Source: Ancylobacter amanitiformis (GTDB lineage Bacteria; Pseudomonadota; Alphaproteobacteria; Rhizobiales; Xanthobacteraceae). From it: a stretch of 64,000 nucleotides of DNA. Positions within the stretch are counted from its first letter, which is position 1. Every line of letters begins with the position of its first letter. A program made the position numbers and the translations under genes. The stretch lies in NCBI RefSeq assembly GCF_030814815.1, contig NZ_JAUSVR010000001.1, positions 310,001-374,000 on the forward strand, read 5' to 3'. The notes below the pieces were generated by a model. The model made no database searches, was not told the origin of the DNA, and was given only the letters and a program-made list of their open reading frames with translations. This document shows, one piece after another, positions 57,406 to 64,000 of this stretch.

Positions 57406-58406
57406 CCCGGCCCGAAACCATGCCCGGCGCCACCATCGACCAGATGGCGCTCGATGCCCTTGAGCCCCAACGCGCCGCCTTTTTCGCCCTGGCCCTGCAT
57501 TTCGAGCGGCTGTTCCCCGATGCGCCGCCGCTGGGTGCCACCGGCGATCCCACATGCGAGCGCGTGAGATTCGGGGCTCACCCCTCGCTGGGCTATCCGC
57601 CGGGGGAAGTGGAGGCGCTGACATGGAACCCGGAAGCCGGTCACGCGCTCATGCAGGTCAACTTCCTCGGGCTCTACGGGCCTTCCTCGCCATTGCCCGC
57701 GACCTATACCGAGCGGGTCATCGGCAGTGACGGCGCGGCAGGGGCGCTGGGCCTGTTCCTGGATCTGTTCAACCATCGCCTCACCGGCCTGCTTGTCCGC
57801 ATCTGGAAACAGCAACGCCATCATCTGCGCTACAGCGCGGGTGGTGGCGACGCGATATCGCAGGCCGTGGCGGCGCTGATCGGCCTGCTGCCGTCAGGCG
57901 GCAGCCTGCATCGACCGAGCCTGCTGCCATTTGCCGGACTGCTGAGCTGCTACAGCCTCTCGGCATCGATCATTGCCAGCGTGATTTCCCATTGCACCGG
58001 CCTGCCCGTGCGGATCGATGAATTCATTCCGCGCACCGTGACCCTTCCACCGGACAAGCGCTCCCGCCTGGGAGACGCGCCACCGGAACTGGGTGGCGAC
58101 TTCATCGCCGGAAGCGAGGTGGTGGACCACACGGGCATGTTCCGGGTCGTGATCGGTCCGCTGGACCAGACGGCGTTTCGCACGGTTTTGCCGGACCAAC
58201 CCGCGTTCGCGGCAGTGGTCGAACTGGTGCAGCTGTCTCTCCGCGACCCTCTGGCCTTTGACATCCGCCTGGAGCTGGAACCCGGCGCTTTGCCGGCTTT
58301 CGTTCTCGGCGATGCGCGGCTGGGCTGGGATAGCTGGGCGGCCCCGGCACCCGCCCAGGCCGGGCATGCCGACTTCGCGGGTGACAAACGCATGGCAACC
58401 ATATGA
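57402..58406 (+). CDS. tssG: Type VI secretion baseplate protein TssG
   Basis: A 334-residue baseplate wedge protein (DUF1305). FFALALHFERLFPDAPPLG resembles the family start, followed by NFLGLYGPSSPLPATYTE and FLDLFNHRLTGLLVRIWKQ. The GTG start overlaps the tssF stop, so translation is coupled; an ATG at 57420 is possible. Confidence 0.94.
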   Translation: MTRPETMPGATIDQMALDALEPQRAAFFALALHFERLFPDAPPLGATGDPTCERVRFGAHPSLGYPPGEVEALTWNPEAGHALMQVNFLGLYGPSSPLPATYTERVIGSDGAAGALGLFLDLFNHRLTGLLVRIWKQQRHHLRYSAGGGDAISQAVAALIGLLPSGGSLHRPSLLPFAGLLSCYSLSASIIASVISHCTGLPVRIDEFIPRTVTLPPDKRSRLGDAPPELGGDFIAGSEVVDHTGMFRVVIGPLDQTAFRTVLPDQPAFAAVVELVQLSLRDPLAFDIRLELEPGALPAFVLGDARLGWDSWAAPAPAQAGHADFAGDKRMATI

Positions 58407-58628
58407 CCTTGATGTGCGTGACCTAGCCGGTTGTTATGCGCCTGTCACCGTTCGCGACGATGTTACCTCCGCTGCGAGAGGCGGGGCGCAGGCAGGATCG
58501 GCGGCAACGATCCTGGCGCGAATGTGGTCAGGCCCCATCCACATATATTCCCGATCCATTCGGGGGCGGAGGACAATGCCGGCCGTGTCGCTTGCGCGCC
58601 GGGGACCTGCGGGAGCCGTGACGGGAGG
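58407..58628. promoter_or_regulatory. Gap before the FHA-domain gene
   Basis: The largest gap inside the T6SS cluster (222 bp). It splits the baseplate genes from the FHA/membrane-complex genes and could hold an internal promoter. A short open frame here has no supporting features. Confidence 0.4.
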
Positions 58629-60542
58629 ATGTTCTTGCGAGCGCGGCTGACGGTCTCCAGCGAACAACGGCAGAGCCTTGGTGCGCATGCCTCCCGGGAT
58701 TTCGATGAGGCCGGAGGCTTCATCGGTCGATCTGCGACCTGTGACTGGCGCCTTCCGGATTCCACCCATACGGTGTCCGCCCGGCACGCCGAGATCCGCT
58801 TCAATGGCCACGGCTTCGTGGTGGTGGATCTGAGCACCAACGGGGTTTACCTGAACACCACCGATGCGCCTTTGGGCCGTGGCAACAGCGCCGTACTGGT
58901 AACTGGCGACACACTCTACATGGGCGTTTATGTCCTCCAGGTGGAGGTGCTTCGGGCAGAGGCCGGCCCGCGTTCGAGTAGCGATGCCGGGCTGGCTGAA
59001 TTGCCGCCCGCATCACCGCGTCTGGATCCCCTGTGGCAAGCCCCTGCCGCGCGACCGGCCGTGACCTATCGCGCACCCGGCGCGCCAAGGCCGATGGATC
59101 CCCTGGATGCGCTGGATGGTGCCGAGGGCGCGCCGGAAGGCGACAATCCGTTCGCGGAGCTGGGCTTGGCGGGTCGATCGGGCGACAGCACCTCCGAATG
59201 GCGCGACCTGCTGGATAGCCGCAGCCGCCCCGCTCCATCGCTCTCTCCGGTCCAGGACTCGATCCCGCGCGGATTGCCCTCGGCGCCCCCACTTCCGGCA
59301 CAGCCCTTCGCCGGGGCGACACCCGTCATTCGGTCCGATGCCGCCCCGGGGCCGGTATCGGGTCTACCGGCCCGCGCGGCCGCGGGAGGGGCGAGCGCCA
59401 CCCCCTCGCCGATCCCCGCTGCACCCGCCGCCCCGCCGGCCTTTCCGCCGCAGGCATCCGGCCATTTCCCAGCCCCGTTGCCGGCGCAGAGGCTTGCACC
59501 CGCCATTCCGGCCCCGGCCTTTGCCTCGGCTGCAGCCGAAGGTGAAGCCCCTGACGGCGGGATTCCGCCAAACTTTCTCGATGAGCTTTCGACCCTGTTC
59601 CCTCAATTGCTGCAGCCCTCGGATGCGCCCGCGGGCGATCCGCCGCCAGAGGCGCCCCCCTCCGGGACACCGCTCGCCATCTCTCGCGGCGTGTCCACGC
59701 GCAACCCACCGGAGGCAGGGCTCGCGGCGGCGGATCCGGTGTCGTTGCTGAGGCAGCGGGCCGCCGCCCGCAGCGGTGTGGCGGGCCAGACCGTACCCGA
59801 CGCCGACGAGCGTCGGCCCGACGCCCTGGCCCTGGGCGATGCATACGCGACCATCCCCCGTGACGTCCCCCAGGACATCCCCCCCGCGCCGCGCCCCTCT
59901 CCACCCGAGACGCCACTGCCGCCGGGTGGATCGGCCGCTGGCAGCGATCCGGCGGAGCCGCTCTGGACACTGCTTGGCCTGGACGGGCCGAGCCTGTCCC
60001 CGCAAGCGCGCGCCGTCATGTTTGCCGATGTCGCCGGTCTGTTGCGCGAAATGGCGGATGGCCTCGTCTCGGTGCTGGAGGCGCGGCGGCTGATCAAGGA
60101 TGGCTTCCACCTCGACCAGACCCAGCTCCGGCCGGCGGAGAACAATCCATTCAAGTTCTGCGCCTCCGGCCGCGAGGCGCTGGACAAAGTGCTGATCAAG
60201 CGACCGCCCGGCTTCCTTGCTGCCGACGATGCCGCACGCGCCGGGTTCGACGACGTCAAGGCGCATGAGATGGCGACGATGGACGCCATGCAAGCCACGA
60301 TCGCGCGGCTGGTTCAGCGTATCAGCCCCGCGGCCATCACGTTCGAGCTGGAAGAAGAGGCGGCGCGCAATCCCGGCCTGTTCTCCCGCAAGCTGGACAA
60401 GGCTCGACTGTGGGATCGTTACCTCGCGATGCACGAACGCCTCGTCGATTCGCTCGATGTGGTCGGCCCCGAGGTGACGGGAGAAGAACTGGCCCGCGCA
60501 TATGCCCGTCACAGTCAAGACCTGCACCGGAGGGACACCTGA
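58629..60542 (+). CDS. tagH: Type VI secretion-associated FHA-domain protein (TagH/Fha-like)
   Basis: A 637-residue protein with an N-terminal FHA domain (residues 1-110): GRSATCDW (Gly33/Arg34), TVSARHAEI, and DLSTNGVYLN, which bind phospho-threonine. A 350-residue Pro/Ala-rich linker leads to the C-terminal TagH domain (LLREMADGLVSVLEARRLIKDGFHLDQTQLRPAENNPFKF). Fha proteins trigger assembly when phosphorylated by PpkA. The start may be TTG at 58635, because GGGAGG touches the ATG at 58629 but is six bases before the TTG. Confidence 0.9.
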   Translation: MFLRARLTVSSEQRQSLGAHASRDFDEAGGFIGRSATCDWRLPDSTHTVSARHAEIRFNGHGFVVVDLSTNGVYLNTTDAPLGRGNSAVLVTGDTLYMGVYVLQVEVLRAEAGPRSSSDAGLAELPPASPRLDPLWQAPAARPAVTYRAPGAPRPMDPLDALDGAEGAPEGDNPFAELGLAGRSGDSTSEWRDLLDSRSRPAPSLSPVQDSIPRGLPSAPPLPAQPFAGATPVIRSDAAPGPVSGLPARAAAGGASATPSPIPAAPAAPPAFPPQASGHFPAPLPAQRLAPAIPAPAFASAAAEGEAPDGGIPPNFLDELSTLFPQLLQPSDAPAGDPPPEAPPSGTPLAISRGVSTRNPPEAGLAAADPVSLLRQRAAARSGVAGQTVPDADERRPDALALGDAYATIPRDVPQDIPPAPRPSPPETPLPPGGSAAGSDPAEPLWTLLGLDGPSLSPQARAVMFADVAGLLREMADGLVSVLEARRLIKDGFHLDQTQLRPAENNPFKFCASGREALDKVLIKRPPGFLAADDAARAGFDDVKAHEMATMDAMQATIARLVQRISPAAITFELEEEAARNPGLFSRKLDKARLWDRYLAMHERLVDSLDVVGPEVTGEELARAYARHSQDLHRRDT

Positions 60543-60543
60543 A

Positions 60544-61083
60544 ATGCACGGCCCCACCCCAAAGGCTGTGGAGCCGAACGCCCGCCGCGCCACGCTTGGG
60601 TATCTGCTGGCATTGCCGCTGGCGCTTTGCCTTGGCAGCTGCGCGACACCCAACCCGCCGCCTCCGGTCGTCACACCCACGGTCATAACCATCCGGGCGG
60701 ATGCCAACGTCAATCCGAACCAGGACGGCACCCCCTCGCCTATCGTCATCAAGTTGTATGATCTCAGGGCGCAAACAAACTTCATGAATGCGAGTTTCTT
60801 CGACCTTCTGGACAACGATGTCACGGCGATCGGCCCGGAATTGCTGTCGAAGCAGGAAGTGGAGATCCTCCCCGGCACCTCGAAGGATGTGAACCACGAT
60901 ATCACCGGCGAGGTGAAGTATCTGGGCGTGATCGCCGGCTTCCGCGACCTGAACGCCGCCCAGTGGCGCGCCAGCGTCGCGGTGGTGCCTGGAAAGACCA
61001 ACTACTTCCTGGTCACGGTGACCAGCCTGTCGGTGAGCGTGGAGCTGAATGCCACGCGCGGCAAGGGCTGGTTTGGCCTGTGA
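60544..61083 (+). CDS. tssJ: Type VI secretion outer-membrane lipoprotein TssJ
   Basis: A 179-residue lipoprotein of the membrane complex. The signal peptide ends in LGSC, with Cys33 lipidated; the mature domain (VIKLYDLRAQTNFMNASFFDLL, KDVNHDITGEVKYLGVIAGFR) is the TssJ beta-sandwich that binds TssM's periplasmic tip. GGAGGG precedes the ATG at 60544 by about 10 bases; 44 bp before tssK. Confidence 0.92.
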   Translation: MHGPTPKAVEPNARRATLGYLLALPLALCLGSCATPNPPPPVVTPTVITIRADANVNPNQDGTPSPIVIKLYDLRAQTNFMNASFFDLLDNDVTAIGPELLSKQEVEILPGTSKDVNHDITGEVKYLGVIAGFRDLNAAQWRASVAVVPGKTNYFLVTVTSLSVSVELNATRGKGWFGL

Positions 61084-61126
61084 TCATCCGATCCGCCGAC
61101 CCGTATCGACCGGAGCCCCCGACCCC

Positions 61127-62467
61127 ATGTCGCTGACCAGCAAACCCCTCTGGACGGAAGGCATGTTCATCAAGCCGCAGCACTTCCAGCAGCATGACCG
61201 CTGGCAGGAGCACACGCTGGAGGCGCGCGTGCGCGCCCTGGTGCCGTTCGGCTGGGGGCTGTGCCGGCTGGAGATCGACGAGGAGCTGCTACGGCTCGGG
61301 CAGTTCGCTGTCGCGCGCTGTCTGGCGGTGCTGCCGGACGGAACCACGTTGGATATTCCCGGCCAGATGCCCCCGCCCCCGCCGCGCCGCGTGCCGCCCG
61401 GCCTGAAGGAGGCGCGGGTGTTCATCGCCGTTCCCGCCCGCGCCCGCGACGGCGCGGAAATAGTGGAGCCCGGCGCCGCCCAGCGCCGCATGCGCGCCGT
61501 GGAACACGCCGTCCGCGACACCAGCGCGCCGGACCGCGAGCCGGTGAACATCCGCGTCGGACGACTGAATGTCGGCTTGCTGCTTGAGGGCGAACCACAG
61601 GACGACCTTATCGTCCTGCCGGTCGCGCGCATCGCCGAGGTGGAGCCGTCCGGCGCGGTGGTGCTCTCCCCCTCCCATATCCCCCCCTGCCTCGACTATC
61701 AGGCCTCCGCCCGGCTGGTGCAGGTGCTGAATGAAGTCCATGGCCTAGTCCATATTCGGGCCGAGGCCCTGGCTGAGCGTGCCGACCCCAGCCGCATGAC
61801 ATCCGACAGCGCCGGGCTGCTGGATGTACTGGTGCTTCGGATCATGAACGGCACCGATGCGGTTCTGCATCATCTGGCCCATCTGCCCGGCTGCCATCCG
61901 GAGGTGCTCTTCCGCGAAATGGTGCGGCTGGTGGGCGACCTCTCCGCGTTCGATTCCCACCACCGCCGGGTGCCGCATCTGCCGGCTTACCTCCATGACG
62001 ATCTGGAAACCTGCCTGGAGCCGCTGCTTGCGGCGCTGCGTCAGGCCCTGAATGTGGTCATCGAACGCAATGTCGTGCCCCTGCCCCTCCAGGAACGCGG
62101 CTATGGCATCCGCACGGCCACCATCATGGACCGCACCATCTTCTCGGGCGGGCGCTTCATCCTGGTCGCCAGTGCCGGCATTCCCCATGAGACCCTGCGC
62201 ACCCAGCTGCCGGCTACCACCAAGGTGGGGTCTGTCGAGCAGATCCGCGATCTGGTGAACCTTCAGCTGCCCGGCATCCCCTTGCGCTCGCTGCCGGTGG
62301 CGCCGCGAGAACTGCCCTATCTCCAGGGTGCGGTCTATTTCGAGATGGACCAGAGCGTGGAACTGTGGCGCAGTCTTGCGCGCTCGGCAGCCTTCGCCTT
62401 CCATGTGAGCGGTGACTATCCGGACCTGCACCTGGAATTCTGGGCCATCCGGGCGGTGCAGCCGTGA
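61127..62467 (+). CDS. tssK: Type VI secretion baseplate-membrane connector TssK
   Basis: A 446-residue protein linking baseplate to the membrane complex. LWTEGMFIKPQHFQQHDRWQE is the family N-terminus; FSGGRFILVASAG and ELPYLQGAVYFEMDQSVELW are conserved. The open frame runs 26 codons further upstream without supporting features. The stop overlaps tssL by 4 bp. Confidence 0.95.
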   Translation: MSLTSKPLWTEGMFIKPQHFQQHDRWQEHTLEARVRALVPFGWGLCRLEIDEELLRLGQFAVARCLAVLPDGTTLDIPGQMPPPPPRRVPPGLKEARVFIAVPARARDGAEIVEPGAAQRRMRAVEHAVRDTSAPDREPVNIRVGRLNVGLLLEGEPQDDLIVLPVARIAEVEPSGAVVLSPSHIPPCLDYQASARLVQVLNEVHGLVHIRAEALAERADPSRMTSDSAGLLDVLVLRIMNGTDAVLHHLAHLPGCHPEVLFREMVRLVGDLSAFDSHHRRVPHLPAYLHDDLETCLEPLLAALRQALNVVIERNVVPLPLQERGYGIRTATIMDRTIFSGGRFILVASAGIPHETLRTQLPATTKVGSVEQIRDLVNLQLPGIPLRSLPVAPRELPYLQGAVYFEMDQSVELWRSLARSAAFAFHVSGDYPDLHLEFWAIRAVQP

Positions 62468-63375
62468 ACCAGGCCTCCAACACGGGCGACGATGAACCCA
62501 CCGTCATCGGCCACCGGCCGGTAGCGGTGGGGCGCAACGGCGCGGTTCCGGATGGCGCGCGCGCGACCGCGCCAATTCTGCCCGTCGACCCCGCCATGCC
62601 ACTGCGGCCCGCACCATCCAACTCCGCCCCCTCCTCTCCACAGCCTGTGCCCGGGCTGCTGGCGGAACTGCCGCTATCGGCCGATGCCAGCCGGCCCGAG
62701 GAACTGATTGCCGCCGCAGCCACGCCGCTTCTGGCCCTGGCCGCGCAGTTGCGGCAGTCGGTGGACTATGCGGATGTGACCGCTCTGCGAACCGAGACGG
62801 TGGCCCAGATCAAGAAGTTCGACGAGCGCGCCATAAAGCTCGGCGCCCGCGTTTCCGATGTCAGCGCCGCTCGCTACGTTCTGTGTTCGCTGCTGGACGA
62901 AACGGTGATGACAACCCCGTGGGGCGCCGCCAGCAACTGGAGCACTCACAGCCTGCTCAACCAGTTCCACGGCGAGACCTGGGGCGGGGAGAAGGTGTTC
63001 GCCATTCTGGATCGTGTGCGCGCCAACCCGCCGCAACGCCTCGCTCTCCTGAAGCTGATCGACCTGTGCCTCGCGTTCGGCTTCGAGGGCAAGTACCGGG
63101 TCATGGAGGGCGGCCAGTACCAGCTGGAGGAACTGCGCGACGAGTTGGGGCGGCTCTGGCGCAGCCATGTGAAGGCATTGCCGGAGGATCTCTCCCCACA
63201 GTGGCAGGGCGTGTCCGTGCGCCGCAAACTGCGCGCGGCGTTGCCGCTCTGGGTGCTATTCGCCGTGGCCGGAGCGCTCCTTCTGGGAATTTACGGACTG
63301 TTCGCCTTCCGCCTGGACCAGGGGCTCAAGCCCATTGAACAGCGGTTCGAACGTATCGGCGTGCCGAGGATCTGA
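62464..63375 (+). CDS. tssL: Type VI secretion inner-membrane protein TssL (DotU-like)
   Basis: A 303-residue protein. A disordered N-terminus leads to the cytoplasmic DotU domain (YVLCSLLDETVMTTPWGAASNW, FHGETWGGEKVFAIL, LCLAFGFEGKYRV) and a C-terminal membrane anchor (about 262-284). There is no peptidoglycan-binding extension, so another subunit probably anchors the wall. GTG start overlapping tssK; tssM starts 9 bp after. Confidence 0.94.
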   Translation: MNQASNTGDDEPTVIGHRPVAVGRNGAVPDGARATAPILPVDPAMPLRPAPSNSAPSSPQPVPGLLAELPLSADASRPEELIAAAATPLLALAAQLRQSVDYADVTALRTETVAQIKKFDERAIKLGARVSDVSAARYVLCSLLDETVMTTPWGAASNWSTHSLLNQFHGETWGGEKVFAILDRVRANPPQRLALLKLIDLCLAFGFEGKYRVMEGGQYQLEELRDELGRLWRSHVKALPEDLSPQWQGVSVRRKLRAALPLWVLFAVAGALLLGIYGLFAFRLDQGLKPIEQRFERIGVPRI

Positions 63376-63384
63376 GGAACGCCA

Positions 63385-64000
63385 ATGCTCAACGCCGCCA
63401 TTACCGAATTGCTGCGGGTTCGAAACCTGCTGATTTTGCTCGGCATGCAGTGCGTTGCCATCCTGATCTGGTTTGTCGGGCCATCGGTGAGCATCGCGGG
63501 CGTGGCACCCCTCGCCAGTGTCGGCGCGCGCATCGGCGCCATCGCGGCGCTGTTTGTGGTCGTGTTTGCCGCCACGGTCCTGCGCATTTTTCTGGCCCGA
63601 CGGGCCAATGCGCTGGCGATCCGCAATCTGCTGGATTCCGACGGCCTGGCAACGCTTGCCACCGACAAGTCATCCGATGAGATCGAGCTGATCCGCGAGC
63701 GCTTCGAAAGCACGATGCGGGTTTTGAAGGACACCGCGATCGGCAAGGAGTCCGGGCGCAACTACATGATCCAGTTGCCGTGGTACGTGGTCATCGGACC
63801 ACCCGGCGCCGGCAAGACAACGATCCTGAAGAATTCCGGCCTCACCTTCCCGCTGGCCGAACGTGTCGGTGACGACCCGGTCGCCGGGATCGGCGGCACC
63901 CGCTATTGCGACTGGTGGTTCACCGACGAGGCGGTGCTTATCGACACGGCCGGGCGCTATACCACGCAGGATATCAACAGCGAGGTCGACAAGGCCACCT
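63385..64000 (+). CDS. tssM: Type VI secretion inner-membrane protein TssM (IcmF-like), 3' end cut by window edge
   Basis: The first about 205 residues of a protein that is usually about 1100-1300 long. Two N-terminal membrane helices (about 13-32 and 46-70) precede the NTPase domain with Walker A GPPGAGKTT (138-146) and Walker B AVLIDTAGRY (183-192). The intact P-loop suggests it binds nucleotide. It would complete the TssJLM membrane complex; later genes, such as clpV and vgrG, may follow past the edge. Confidence 0.94.
   Translation, partial: MLNAAITELLRVRNLLILLGMQCVAILIWFVGPSVSIAGVAPLASVGARIGAIAALFVVVFAATVLRIFLARRANALAIRNLLDSDGLATLATDKSSDEIELIRERFESTMRVLKDTAIGKESGRNYMIQLPWYVVIGPPGAGKTTILKNSGLTFPLAERVGDDPVAGIGGTRYCDWWFTDEAVLIDTAGRYTTQDINSEVDKAT

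Overview
This window is GC-rich, densely coding DNA from an alphaproteobacterium. It is most likely a member of the Hyphomicrobiales (Rhizobiales), plausibly near Xanthobacteraceae such as Ancylobacter, Starkeya or Xanthobacter. That placement is inferred from the gene set: a CckA-type hybrid kinase, a 2131-residue homologue of the Agrobacterium growth-pole-ring protein, a single-cysteine DksA, YcjX/YcjF, and a PlcP-like/Agt-like lipid-remodelling pair. No rRNA, tRNA, insertion sequence, integrase or CRISPR array was found, so most of the window reads as ordinary chromosome.

Layout. 1-7.9 kb: phosphoglucomutase (cut by the left edge), pgi and cckA on the minus strand, a divergent FliO-like protein, then dksA. 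8-12.9 kb: a MipA/OmpV outer-membrane protein, a SixA-type phosphatase with YcjX and a YcjF-like membrane protein, and a [2Fe-2S] ferredoxin. 13.2-19.7 kb: the giant coiled-coil polar-growth protein with ten perfectly spaced 33-residue repeats, followed by a strong terminator and about 0.8 kb without a gene. 20.5-24.4 kb: an Mla-type lipid-transport operon (STAS-permease, ATPase, MCE protein, PqiC-like lipoprotein). 24.5-31.5 kb: a dipeptide epimerase, an MFS transporter, thiD behind a TPP riboswitch, a RAM-domain protein, a DMT transporter, a cytochrome b561/c556 pair and a universal stress protein. 31.8-35.5 kb: the PlcP-like/Agt-like pair, then a threonine/serine dehydratase divergent from an XRE-cupin regulator. 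35.6-50.7 kb: an RND efflux pump and adaptor, MurJ, a Uma2 protein, a two-gene amino-sugar module, an SH3-domain protein, pncB, an old-yellow-enzyme reductase, a transglutaminase-like protein and two small uncharacterised genes.

From 51.3 kb to the right edge runs a type VI secretion (T6SS) cluster in the order tssA-B-C-E-F-G-FHA-J-K-L-M. It encodes the contractile sheath, baseplate, a phosphopeptide-recognition scaffold and the membrane complex. TssM is cut by the edge, and hcp, vgrG, tssH/clpV, effectors and any kinase/phosphatase pair are not in view.

The points most worth a second look are the growth-pole-ring homologue; a 16-bp x 4 tandem repeat at the 5' end of a small zinc-ribbon gene beside the T6SS, whose best ribosome-binding site points to an ATC codon; three 16-bp iterons in the gene-free gap at 20.1 kb; the structured leader of pncB; and the membrane-lipid-remodelling pair. 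Several long open frames, including one of 1868 codons antisense to the coiled-coil gene, are judged to be GC-driven shadows.
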